DNA of 9,648 nt from Prevotellaceae bacterium (GTDB lineage Bacteria; Bacteroidota; Bacteroidia; Bacteroidales; UBA932): NCBI GenBank assembly GCA_031257655.1, contig JAIROF010000153.1, positions 1-9,648 of the forward strand, written 5' to 3'. A program made the position numbers and the translations under genes. This document shows, piece by piece, positions 1 through 7,056 of this stretch (within the stretch, counting starts at the first letter, position 1; each line of letters begins with the position of its first letter). The notes below the pieces were generated by a model that saw only the letters and a program-made list of their open reading frames with translations, was not told the DNA's origin and did no database searches.

Positions 1-477
1 ATTCAACATTATTGTATTCCCGACATTATTTTCGCGACAGTAATGTTTTGTGCTATGTTTTTCATATATGACTATATATCAACAACAAAATGGCCATCAG
101 GTCAGGAGTTCTGAAATTAGATGCAAAAAAATCAAATACAATAGCGGTCTTCATAAAATAAGCCGCTACGAAAAAATGCACGAATATCCGCACGCCTGTT
201 CGTGGGCGACGAACAGCCGCCGGAAAGGGGGGGGGATTGCGCTGGTCGTACCGCACTTCGGCATTTCCAACCCTGCGGAGTGTATGCGGCGCTCGGCAGG
301 GCTTTGTACGAAAATAGCACGTAAATGGCGCAGATTTTTAACGGTTTACGCAGGTGGGGGAAATGCCTAAAAGTTGCGTAAACCGTTAAAAACCTGCGCC
401 ATTTGCGCGCTAAAAAAACAAATCGCAGCTTTCGGCCCTGCGGAGGATAGGGGCATCGCCACCGTCGTTGGCAGCGC
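1..477. other. Non-coding stretch downstream of gldN
   Basis: I find no convincing gene in this stretch. Short open frames on both strands show no recognisable family, and two of them share the peptide KWRRFLTVYA only because they read the two arms of the same palindrome. The stretch holds a long inverted repeat (315-412), an 8-bp perfect hairpin with arms at 196-203 and 209-216, an imperfect 11-bp inverted repeat (5-15 with 37-47, one mismatch), a run of nine G at 227-235, and a short hairpin (457-476) right after the gldN stop. The motif CCCTGCGGAG occurs twice, near 272 and 436. Such a cluster of palindromes after the last gene of an operon suggests a terminator region or an extragenic repeat element. 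Which of the two it is cannot be settled from one copy. Confidence 0.6.
315..412. repeat. Long near-perfect inverted repeat (38-bp arms)
   Basis: The arms are 315-352 and 375-412, around a 22-nt loop. The inner 30 bp of each arm (323-352 and 375-404) match at 29 of 30 positions. The outer 8 bp continue the pairing with one mismatch (319/408) and one G-T wobble (322/405). Runs of A flank both ends (AAAA on the left, AAAAAAA on the right). Read on the minus strand, the direction of gldN transcription, the stem is followed by TATTTTCG, a weak T-rich tail. It could therefore terminate the T9SS transcript. The length and near-identity of the arms exceed a normal intrinsic terminator and also fit a small palindromic or MITE-like element. 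The flanking A runs are too simple to prove a target duplication. Confidence 0.75.
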
Positions 478-1419
478 TTAGTATTCCCACAAATCGTGCT
501 CAAAGGTAAAGATAGAGTTCTTTATCCGTTCCGATTCCAGCAACGCTGCATAGCCATCGGAAATGTAGTCGGAAATGGCGCGGTTATTGTGCGGGTTCGA
601 TTCCTTAGTAATATAGGAGGTAAAGCGCCGCCCATTAAAAATATCGTCGTACGATATAATGGTAGCATCATTATTGGGCAGGTAGGCAGGCGTACTTGCC
701 AGCACCTGACGCACTTCATCGTAGTGCACCCAAAAAAGCTGCTTTTTTTGCAGCTCGCCCTCCGCATCATCCTCTTCATTTCCTGTATTCAGCTGTTTTC
801 TATACACCTTTATCGGGCAAATCCCAACTATGCGCACCATCATTTTAGAGTAGTGCTTGTCAAAAAACCAGTCTTCTTTGACGAGCAGCTCAAGCACTTC
901 GTCCCACTTGTATTCGCCGGGAATAATAATGGTGGTATCGCCCGAGCCGTCCATTTTTTGCCGGCGCTCGGACTTATCCACAGCGTCAAAGCGCGAGCTG
1001 AGGTCTTGGGGAGAGAGTAGCGTTGTAAATTCGTCGTCATACGGGTCAAAGGCACGGATTTTACCGCTACGGATGGCGTCTACCAGCGTTTGCACCAAGC
1101 TGCGGCGCGACGCCATATCTTTTGTGGGGTAGTAGAGCGAAAAGTTCATCTTTTCACGCAAATCTATGGTGCGCCAAATGCGCTTTGCCCAGATAATGTC
1201 GGCTTCCCGAATATACAGGTAGGGTATAGGGTCGCGCGTTGTGATGACCTCCCGCTTGAGTAAGCCATCCGGAGCCAAGCTTTTCCTCACGCCGTTACTT
1301 GAAGCTTGCGTCGTCGTCGCCGTTGTTGCCGCCGCCGCAGGTACTTGTGCCGAAGTTATCGTAATATTTGCGACCAGCAGCAGCATAGCAGCTACGGTCA
1401 AAAAAACTATCTTTTTCAT
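478..1419 (-). CDS. gldN: T9SS ring subunit GldN/PorN
   Basis: This is the periplasmic partner of the GldK/PorK lipoprotein. The two form the large ring under the outer membrane that the GldLM motor contacts. The protein is 313 aa from the chosen start. It has a signal peptide of about residues 1-24 (MKKIV..., hydrophobic core, cleavage near TSA|Q). Family-typical blocks follow: the REVITTRDPIPY region after the linker, READIIWAKRIWR, an acidic loop near EEDDAEGE, and the C-terminal HDLWEY ending. An upstream in-frame ATG at 1446 would add nine residues before the signal peptide. I prefer 1419 because AAAGGA lies 7 nt upstream of it and because the 1446 ATG sits inside a hairpin. It is the last gene of the operon, 41 nt after gldM. 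It is somewhat shorter than P. gingivalis PorN as I remember it. Confidence 0.93.
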   Translation of the reverse strand: MKKIVFLTVAAMLLLVANITITSAQVPAAAATTATTTQASSNGVRKSLAPDGLLKREVITTRDPIPYLYIREADIIWAKRIWRTIDLREKMNFSLYYPTKDMASRRSLVQTLVDAIRSGKIRAFDPYDDEFTTLLSPQDLSSRFDAVDKSERRQKMDGSGDTTIIIPGEYKWDEVLELLVKEDWFFDKHYSKMMVRIVGICPIKVYRKQLNTGNEEDDAEGELQKKQLFWVHYDEVRQVLASTPAYLPNNDATIISYDDIFNGRRFTSYITKESNPHNNRAISDYISDGYAALLESERIKNSIFTFEHDLWEY

Positions 1420-1424
1420 GAATA

Positions 1425-1430
1425 TTCCTT
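1425..1430 (-). promoter_or_regulatory. Ribosome-binding site of gldN
   Basis: On the minus strand the sequence AAAGGA ends about 7 nt before the ATG at 1419. Shine-Dalgarno matches are uncommon in this phylum, so a good one here supports 1419 as the start of gldN and argues against the upstream in-frame ATG at 1446. Confidence 0.5.
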
Positions 1431-1431
1431 T

Positions 1432-1454
1432 AAAAAATGGCAGCATAATGCTGC
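1432..1454 (-). terminator. Hairpin plus T6 tract in the gldM-gldN gap
   Basis: GCAGCAT and ATGCTGC (1440-1446 and 1448-1454) form a 7-bp palindrome around a single central base, so the realistic stem is 5-6 bp. On the minus strand it is followed two bases later by six T (1432-1437). It lies between the gldM stop and the gldN ribosome-binding site. The short stem suggests a weak, partial terminator or an mRNA-processing or stability element rather than a full stop, because gldN is expected to be co-expressed with gldM. Confidence 0.45.
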
Positions 1455-1460
1455 ATATAG

Positions 1461-3005
1461 CTATCTTACTTTTATGCTTAAATCTTGTAAATCAACCATT
1501 CTCCCGTCAGGGCCTAGGGCCTTAATGTCTGTAATGCTCAAGCGCTGACCGCTTTGCAGTCCTCTCATTATTTGCTTTTGCTTGTCGGTAAACAGCTGAC
1601 CGCTCGAGGCTTCTTCCATCACATAGCCGCCCACCGGAGCAAATACAACAAAGGATTTTATCACAAACTTCATATCAAAGTCAAAATCCGGCGGCATAAT
1701 AGCGCGAATACCCTGCGAGGAGAGCAGCTGCTGCCGGGTTGCCGTTTTCCCCTGAATTCCGTCCATTTCGGGCACCGGCCTGGGGACGCTTTTTACGCGA
1801 AATATTTTTTTGCCCATGCTGCGCTTTTCGCCGTGTATTTCTGCCACAACGCTCACTTCGCAGGTTGTCCCGTCGCCGGGGTTTATCGCATATTTTCCGC
1901 CGTCCCGCTCCAGCACTCCGTTGCTTACGCTAATTTGCACCTTGTTGTCGGGAATGCCTGCCGCCGATACGTCAATGGGGTTAAGCACGCCGCGATACAG
2001 CACGTTCATTTTTGCAGGCGACACCACTACGTTGGGCTCTGCCACCGTGTAGGTGTAGGTAAAGGGGTAGGATTTGCTGTTGAGCGTAATGGAGCCTCGT
2101 ATGGTTTGCTCCCCAATGCTATTTGCCGACGCTTCATAGCGGGCTTTCCCCTCAACGGTGCGCAGCTTTTGGCCGTTTACCACCACATCCGGCTGCAACG
2201 TTCTGTCGGAGGCCGCCAAAAATATCTGCGCTTCAAACTTTCCGCCGCGTATCACGTAGTCCGACACGGACTGCACTACCGGGTCAAAGTTATCAATTTT
2301 TACGGTGCCAACCTCCGTTTGCGACAAGAGGTAGGACATCATATCCGCTTCGCAGGTAAGAACGTCTACCTGCATTTTTGTGAGCAGGGGCACCGCTGCA
2401 ATGACGGGCAAATCCGTAAACGTTCCAACTTCCCAGGGCCTTTGCCCGCCGTGTGATTTCGAGTTAAGGTCTTTCGTTTCGAGCATCTTGTTTATGTTGT
2501 CAATCAAGCCGCTCGCTTCGGGCTTCAGCATCGACAGCAGGTAAGCGCGGTAGTCGCCCAGCTTTTTTTTCAGCTCCAGCCCTTTTTGCTGGCGCACCAT
2601 CAGGTTGCTGCTTGGCTCGGTGGTGGAGACGTTGGTAATACGGTCGCCCACAACTTTCCCGTTTTCTATGGCTATGGTTTCGGGGCCATCGGCCAAGGTT
2701 ACCATTTCTACTTTCAGCGATTCTATGTAGTCTATCAGCGCTTTCGATTTTTCGCGTACGTCAAGGGATTTCACGAGCCAGGGGCCTATGCGCTCCTTAT
2801 TTTCTGCATTTGCTGCGCGAAATACGCGCTCGGTTACATCATTTTTTTCGCTGAAAACTCGCGCCGTTTGCGACAGCCCGCTTTCAAAAAGTCCAAAGGC
2901 ATTCAACACTTCAGCCGATACATTTAGCGCCAGCATTGCTGTCAGCACTAAATACATCATGCCTATCATTTTTTGCCTGGGTGTTTCTTTGCCTCCTCCG
3001 GACAT
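1461..3005 (-). CDS. gldM: T9SS motor subunit GldM/PorM
   Basis: GldM is the periplasm-spanning half of the proton-driven T9SS motor. Its single transmembrane helix sits in the GldL pentamer, and its periplasmic domains reach the GldK/GldN ring. The protein has 514 aa, close to the usual length (about 515). It opens with the family signature GKETPRQKMI (residues 5-14), followed by one membrane helix at about 14-30 and then AEVLNAF. A helical first domain runs to about residue 228 and includes the conserved block PWEVGTFTDLPVIAA near 190-204. Three beta-rich domains follow at roughly 232-322, 325-405 and 415-514. The start at 3005 matches the family N-terminus exactly. The gene lies 49 nt after gldL. 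No truncation or frameshift is seen. Confidence 0.96.
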   Translation of the reverse strand: MSGGGKETPRQKMIGMMYLVLTAMLALNVSAEVLNAFGLFESGLSQTARVFSEKNDVTERVFRAANAENKERIGPWLVKSLDVREKSKALIDYIESLKVEMVTLADGPETIAIENGKVVGDRITNVSTTEPSSNLMVRQQKGLELKKKLGDYRAYLLSMLKPEASGLIDNINKMLETKDLNSKSHGGQRPWEVGTFTDLPVIAAVPLLTKMQVDVLTCEADMMSYLLSQTEVGTVKIDNFDPVVQSVSDYVIRGGKFEAQIFLAASDRTLQPDVVVNGQKLRTVEGKARYEASANSIGEQTIRGSITLNSKSYPFTYTYTVAEPNVVVSPAKMNVLYRGVLNPIDVSAAGIPDNKVQISVSNGVLERDGGKYAINPGDGTTCEVSVVAEIHGEKRSMGKKIFRVKSVPRPVPEMDGIQGKTATRQQLLSSQGIRAIMPPDFDFDMKFVIKSFVVFAPVGGYVMEEASSGQLFTDKQKQIMRGLQSGQRLSITDIKALGPDGRMVDLQDLSIKVR

Positions 3006-3054
3006 GTTCTAATGATGCTAAAATTTCCGTTTGTACTATTGTTCCTTACTATGG

Positions 3055-4446
3055 CTATTTTTTCCCGGTTGCCAGCTGTACTGCCGACAGCATGCTGCCA
3101 TAAATACCGTTGAGCTCGCCAATGTTTCTGTTGAGCTGGGAAATTCCTTTGCTAAAATTCCTGTTTTCTTCAACCGATCGGTTCAGCTCTTCCACCAGCT
3201 TTTCGAGGTGCTGCCCCATAAGCGTCGAATTTTTATGGTATTTTCCGCTTTCCTGTACCTGCAGCTCATACACGGCATTCAGCGTTGTCATAGTTTTGTT
3301 TAGCGCGTCTACCTGCTTGTTGTAGGTATTGTTGCCTTTACTTATGCCGCTCAGGTTGTCTTTCAGGTGCTGGTCAATAAGGGTGAAGGTTGCGGCAAAG
3401 CTTTCGGCAGCGCTTCCTATCACGTCCGACATCTGCTTGCTGGTCTTGTTTATTTCGTCGCTCACCGATTTGCCGGAGTTGCTTATGAACTTCACGGCCT
3501 CTTCGGTTGCTCCAGCTATGGTGGCGACCATTTGCTTGTTGGCTTTGCCCGTTTCGTTGATGATTTGCCGGCTCGAATCGTCCATTGTTTTGGCAAAGTT
3601 TTCTACCGTTACGCCCATTATTTCGCTCACCTGGCGGTTTGTTTTGCTCACCTCATCGCTCATTTGCCTGCCCGAATCAGCCAATGCCTTAGCAAAGCTT
3701 TCGGCAGCGCCGTCCAGGACGGTTGCTACCTGTTTTCCGGCTTTGGCCATTTCATCGCCCAGGTGCTTGCCCGATGCGCTTACGGCCTCTGCCGAACTTT
3801 GGTAGCTGTCTGACAAGGTGCTCATTGATTCGGACAGCGATTGCGAAGAGCTGTCGTAGGATTGCGAAAAGTTGTCGACGGTAAGCGACGCCCGGTGCAT
3901 TTTTTCGGAAAGCGTATTTGCGGCAACCGCAGTATCGGACAAAGCGGTGAGCTTTTCGGTTGCGTCTCCCAGCTTGCTCAGCCCGGAGGCTAATTTTTCA
4001 ACATTGAGCTTGCTTAAGTCAATATTACCCAAGGCAGAAAGGTTGGCAAGGGCGGCAGCTCCGGCTTTTCCGGCCTTGTTTTCGGCGGTTGTCGCTTTCG
4101 TTGCGGCTCCATTCGACCCCGTGGCTACGGTGGCCACCTCAATGCCTTCTATGATTGGCTGCTTTTTATGCTTCTCCTTTGGCGCTGCTACGCTATGCGC
4201 CACCTCACCATCCCCCGCCAATTCGGGGTAAACCAGCTCCCAGCGGGGCTCCGGATGGGGAAGCGGTTCAAAAGCAGAGCAGATAAAAATAAACGCTTCT
4301 ACAGACATTCCTACAATAAGCATGGTGCTGGCGCCGGGAAAGTGCTCAAGCTTAAATAGCGCTCCAACAATAACTACTGCTGCACCCAAGCCGTAAAGCT
4401 TGCCCATAAACAGCTTCCAGCCTCTGCTTTCTGTAAAATTAGCCAT
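3055..4446 (-). CDS. gldL: T9SS motor subunit GldL/PorL with expanded coiled-coil tail
   Basis: GldL is the inner-membrane subunit whose pentamer surrounds the GldM helix and uses the proton gradient to drive secretion (and gliding, in species that glide). Two membrane helices are visible at about residues 13-31 and 40-59. Glu50, in SVEAFIF, matches the functionally important transmembrane glutamate of F. johnsoniae GldL (Glu49, from memory). The conserved block RWELVYPEL follows at 68-76. The rest is a long cytoplasmic tail rich in Ala, Ser, Lys and Glu, predicted to be coiled coil, with four tandem 33-residue repeats at 225-356 and an Asn/Glu-rich helical end. At 463 aa the protein is much longer than the 215-310 aa I recall for F. 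johnsoniae and P. gingivalis. The N-terminal identification is firm; the role of the extended tail is unknown. Confidence 0.95.
   Translation of the reverse strand: MANFTESRGWKLFMGKLYGLGAAVVIVGALFKLEHFPGASTMLIVGMSVEAFIFICSAFEPLPHPEPRWELVYPELAGDGEVAHSVAAPKEKHKKQPIIEGIEVATVATGSNGAATKATTAENKAGKAGAAALANLSALGNIDLSKLNVEKLASGLSKLGDATEKLTALSDTAVAANTLSEKMHRASLTVDNFSQSYDSSSQSLSESMSTLSDSYQSSAEAVSASGKHLGDEMAKAGKQVATVLDGAAESFAKALADSGRQMSDEVSKTNRQVSEIMGVTVENFAKTMDDSSRQIINETGKANKQMVATIAGATEEAVKFISNSGKSVSDEINKTSKQMSDVIGSAAESFAATFTLIDQHLKDNLSGISKGNNTYNKQVDALNKTMTTLNAVYELQVQESGKYHKNSTLMGQHLEKLVEELNRSVEENRNFSKGISQLNRNIGELNGIYGSMLSAVQLATGKK
3379..3774 (-). repeat. Four tandem 99-bp repeats inside gldL (33 aa each)
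   Basis: GldL residues 225-257, 258-290, 291-323 and 324-356 align without gaps as four 33-residue units. Shared positions include S1, K/R3, E8, K11, Q15, a hydrophobic residue at 5, 16, 20 and 31, and F27 in three of four units. The hydrophobic positions follow a 4-4-3 step, so each unit equals three hendecads (3 x 11). That is a pattern of straight or slightly right-handed coiled coils. At DNA level units 1 and 4 still share the 19-mer GCAAAGCTTTCGGCAGCGC on the plus strand, so part of the expansion may be recent or homogenised. Confidence 0.85.
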
Positions 4447-4488
4447 TTCCGATTTCTGAATTTAGGTTATATACCACATACGCATACT

Positions 4489-4520
4489 AAAAAAAACATG
4501 CTCAGGTTTTCCCGCTCATG
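4489..4520 (-). terminator. Terminator-like hairpin with T8 tract in the gldK-gldL gap
   Basis: On the minus strand a hairpin starts 3 nt after the gldK stop codon. CATG pairs with CATG (4517-4520 with 4497-4500), then there is an A-G/G-A tandem mismatch, then CGGG pairs with CCTG (one G-T wobble), closed by an AAAA tetraloop. Eight T follow directly (4489-4496). Form and position fit an intrinsic terminator. I see no TAnnTTTG promoter box between it and gldL, so partial read-through (attenuation) is more likely than complete separation of the two genes. Confidence 0.6.
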
Positions 4521-4523
4521 CCG

Positions 4524-5837
4524 CTATTTTCCTATGTAAGAGCGAACACAGCGAAAGCCAATGTATGATTTTGCTGTGTCCTGATATTCAAATGTTCTGG
4601 CGCCGCACTGCAGGAAGTAGGCAATATCTTTCCACGAGCCTCCTTTTAGCGTTTTACGCAGCATTGCCTGGGGGTCTCCGCTTTGCGCGTTGTAGCGGTA
4701 GCTGGGGTTGATGCTGTTGACAAAGTTGTTTGCCTGCTCATCATAAACGCTTGCCGTCCATTCGGCCACGTTGCCGGCCATGTCAAACAGCCCAAAGTCG
4801 TTAGGTTGATAGCTGCCCACCGGCAATGTTTTTGTTCCTCCGTCAAGCCCGTAGCGCGAGCGCTGCGCAAGAAAGTTTGCCCGGTAGCAGCCTGTTTTAT
4901 CGAAGGTGTATATGCCGCCCCAGGGGTATTTTCCGCCGTCAAGTCCACCTCGAGCGGCATACTCCCATTCGGCTTCGCTTGGCAACCTGTAGTTCTGGGG
5001 GAAGGGTCGCCTGTTTTTCTGGCAAAAATCTTCCATCAGCCTGGAGCGCCAGCGGCAAAAGGCGGTGGCCTGCTTCCAGGTTACTCCTACCACAGGGTAA
5101 TCGTCAAATGCGGGGTGGGCAAAGTAGCGAAGGGCAAAGGGCTCGTTGTAGGCATACGCAAAATCGCGCAGCCACACCAGCGTGTCGGGGTAAATAGGCG
5201 TAGTCTCCCGCATGATGTATGAGGCCGGCTCTACGTCTCCATATTCGTTGCGAATGAGCGTGGATGTATCTCTCGGATGTTTTCTGCCTAAGGCTTTGTC
5301 GTAATCAACCCATGCGTAATCATATACCAGCCGCCTTACGTTCAAGGCTTTTCCCTCTCCCGGCACGGCAGACACGCTGTATATTTCGTTGAGCAGCTCA
5401 ACATAATCCGGATTATTAACGCTATACTTTGGCTCCCAGTTAACAAGCGGAGGGTCCATGGTTTCGCCCAATGAGTTTTCTGTAATCAAAAATTCTTCAA
5501 ACTGATCGCCCAGCAGCCGGCGCGAAATGGAGTCAATAACGTAATACACAAACTGGCGATATTCATTATTGGTGATTTCGGTTTGGTCAATCCAAAAGGC
5601 ATCCAGCGAAACCGAATTTATCGGAGCGTTCATTGAAAAGATAAAATCTTCATCATTCATGCCCATGCTGAAATTACCCTGCGGAATAAGCACCATTCCG
5701 TAAGGAGGTAGTTCTTCGCCTTGTGTACCTCGACCTTGAACTCCTATCAACTCCCCACCAATTTCTGCAGAACATCCTGTCATAAACAGGATAAGGATTT
5801 CGAGGCCTAATCTGACTCTTTTTTTCGTAATCCACAT
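4524..5837 (-). CDS. gldK: T9SS ring lipoprotein GldK/PorK
   Basis: GldK is the outer-membrane-anchored lipoprotein that builds the periplasmic T9SS ring together with GldN. The protein has 437 aa. A lipoprotein signal runs to Cys22 (FMTGC). The rest is a formylglycine-generating-enzyme-like (sulfatase-modifying factor) fold, with PYGMVLIPQGNFSMG at 45-59, AFWIDQTEITNNEYRQFV at 80-97, YRLPSEAEWEYAARGG at 283-298, GLFDMAGNVAEW at 349-360, LKGGSW at 397-402 and GFRCVR at 427-432. The two catalytic cysteines of true formylglycine-generating enzymes are not present in the segment after GGSW. Only one nearby cysteine (Cys411) remains, as expected for a structural role. The gene follows porP by 13 nt, so the two are co-transcribed. 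It is slightly shorter than the roughly 460-490 aa I recall for other members. Confidence 0.96.
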   Translation of the reverse strand: MWITKKRVRLGLEILILFMTGCSAEIGGELIGVQGRGTQGEELPPYGMVLIPQGNFSMGMNDEDFIFSMNAPINSVSLDAFWIDQTEITNNEYRQFVYYVIDSISRRLLGDQFEEFLITENSLGETMDPPLVNWEPKYSVNNPDYVELLNEIYSVSAVPGEGKALNVRRLVYDYAWVDYDKALGRKHPRDTSTLIRNEYGDVEPASYIMRETTPIYPDTLVWLRDFAYAYNEPFALRYFAHPAFDDYPVVGVTWKQATAFCRWRSRLMEDFCQKNRRPFPQNYRLPSEAEWEYAARGGLDGGKYPWGGIYTFDKTGCYRANFLAQRSRYGLDGGTKTLPVGSYQPNDFGLFDMAGNVAEWTASVYDEQANNFVNSINPSYRYNAQSGDPQAMLRKTLKGGSWKDIAYFLQCGARTFEYQDTAKSYIGFRCVRSYIGK

Positions 5838-5850
5838 AGACTTTGTATAC

Positions 5851-6795
5851 TTATAAAAACCTGATACTTTTATACTTTTTTTCTTTTTGGGGTCGCTTTA
5901 GCTCAAAGGCGTAAGATGCAAATACTTCTAAGCTTCCGCCATTTGTACCTATCAACCTTGATAAAGGATACTCATAAGCAACCCCTACTCTAAAAACTTC
6001 GCGCACCGTAATTCCGGCCATGCCTCCCAAGGCATCTCCAATACGGTAGAACAACCCTCCCCAGTAACGCTTCAAGTAAAATACGTTGGCTCCAAATTCG
6101 AGCTGGGGCTTTGCGATTGATGTAAACATCAGCATGGCGGAGGGGTCTACGTGAATTTTTTCGTTTGACGTTTGCCACCGGTAGCCTCCGCTGAGGTAAA
6201 ACGTACGCTTTACCGTCAACGTTTTGTCGCCGCTGTTCACCGTAAGCACGCGCGGCTGGTTCAGGTGCCGGCACGAAAAGCCTGCGTAAAAATCGCGCTC
6301 ATCGTAGTAGGCTCCCATCCCCAGGTCAAACCCCGTAGAGGAAGATTCCTCCCGCTGCGGCACGGCAGGGTCGTCGGCATAGCTGCTCCACTTGGAGGGT
6401 GAGGCCAGCGTGTAGGATACGCCACCGACCGAAATTCCCATGCTCAAGGTGGCCGTGCTGCTGAGCTTGTGGCGGTAGGCGTAGCCTGCGCTGAAGCTCA
6501 TGTTGTCAAAGTTGCCTATTTTATCTCCCGTTACAGCAACAACCGCTCCGTGGTTGGCGTCAAACAGCATGAAGGGTGCGCTCACGCCCAGCGACCACAC
6601 CGACGGCGCTCCCTCAAAACCCATATACTGAGAACGCTGTATAAATGTGGCGTCGAGCATTTCGCCGCCACCTGCACACGCCGGATTAAAAAGAACCTGG
6701 CCGAACATGTACTGGGTTATCTGCGAATCATGCTGCGCGCGTAGCGCTGTAGCTCCTGCCACTAAAAGAACGGCTATGCAGGTTGATTTTTTCAT
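5851..6795 (-). CDS. porP: PorP/SprF family outer-membrane protein
   Basis: PorP is the membrane beta-barrel of the T9SS core operon. It is associated with the GldK/GldN ring and with secretion or anchoring of cargo. From the chosen start the protein has 314 aa, the usual size. A signal peptide covers residues 1-20 (MKKSTCIAVLLVAG..., cleavage near LRA|Q). It is followed by the family hallmark SQITQYMFGQVLFNPACAG, then alternating beta strands, and a C-terminal strand region ending in a Lys/Arg-rich tail. An in-frame ATG at 6870 would add 25 residues before the signal peptide (MKVRQMKMG...). I reject it because it would bury the signal sequence. It is the first gene of the five-gene operon, with a plausible promoter about 135 nt upstream. 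SprF-type paralogues exist elsewhere in such genomes, but the linkage to gldK supports porP here. Confidence 0.94.
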   Translation of the reverse strand: MKKSTCIAVLLVAGATALRAQHDSQITQYMFGQVLFNPACAGGGEMLDATFIQRSQYMGFEGAPSVWSLGVSAPFMLFDANHGAVVAVTGDKIGNFDNMSFSAGYAYRHKLSSTATLSMGISVGGVSYTLASPSKWSSYADDPAVPQREESSSTGFDLGMGAYYDERDFYAGFSCRHLNQPRVLTVNSGDKTLTVKRTFYLSGGYRWQTSNEKIHVDPSAMLMFTSIAKPQLEFGANVFYLKRYWGGLFYRIGDALGGMAGITVREVFRVGVAYEYPLSRLIGTNGGSLEVFASYAFELKRPQKEKKYKSIRFL

Positions 6796-6928
6796 GCAAA
6801 AAGCTGCTTGTTTTTTAAAGGTCGCATGAACCCACATGCCAACACCCATTTTCATTTGGCGAACTTTCAACGTGATTAGAGCCCGCCTCTTGTTTGCAAG
6901 GTAGGCTTATTTCTCATTAAAAGCGAAG

Positions 6929-6959
6929 CAAAAGTACGCAAAGTTTTACGAACGCCAAC
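6929..6959 (-). promoter_or_regulatory. Likely promoter of the porP-gldKLMN operon
   Basis: The minus strand has TACTTTTG at 6936-6929, an 8/8 match to the Bacteroidota -7 consensus TAnnTTTG. GTTG, a 3/4 match to the -33 consensus TTTG, lies 19 nt upstream (6959-6956). Transcription would begin near 6922, giving a leader of about 125 nt before the porP ATG at 6795. It is the only good match I noticed between the ureohydrolase gene and porP, which is where the operon promoter is expected. Confidence 0.55.
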
Positions 6960-7030
6960 TGTTGATAATCCGATTTTTGGGGGAATATAAAACTTCACAT
7001 GTCGATTTAAAACTATTTAACCGGCGTGGC

Positions 7031-7046
7031 AGGCTTTGTAAAGCCT
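7031..7046 (-). terminator. Possible weak terminator after the ureohydrolase-like gene
   Basis: AGGCTTT and AAAGCCT form 7-bp arms around a two-base centre, 10 nt after the stop codon on the minus strand. No T tract follows directly; the next bases are GC-rich, and T-rich sequence appears only about 15 nt later. The position suits a transcript end, but the structure is not a classic intrinsic terminator. Confidence 0.25.
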
Positions 7047-7056
7047 AAGTAAACCC

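Noticed and set aside
457..476. Hairpin right after the gldN stop codon as the operon terminator
   Set aside because: The stem contains two G-T wobbles and no T tract follows on the minus strand. The larger palindrome at 315-412 is the better candidate.
50..503. Overlapping open frames on both strands (50-370 plus, 132-503 minus) as small genes
   Set aside because: Neither resembles a known family. Their shared peptide arises from reading the two arms of the palindrome at 315-412, and the minus frame runs into the end of gldN.
1554..2456. A 300-codon open frame on the plus strand opposite gldM
   Set aside because: GldM on the minus strand is unmistakable over its full length. The plus-strand translation is rich in His, Arg and Tyr with no family resemblance, typical of an antisense shadow.
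4524..5837. GldK as an active sulfatase-modifying (formylglycine-generating) enzyme
   Set aside because: The fold is present, but the paired catalytic cysteines after the GGSW block are absent, and the operon context identifies the T9SS ring lipoprotein.
6796..6870. Upstream start codon for porP adding 25 residues
   Set aside because: The extension places a polar segment in front of a clear signal peptide that begins with MKKSTC, so the start at 6795 is preferred.
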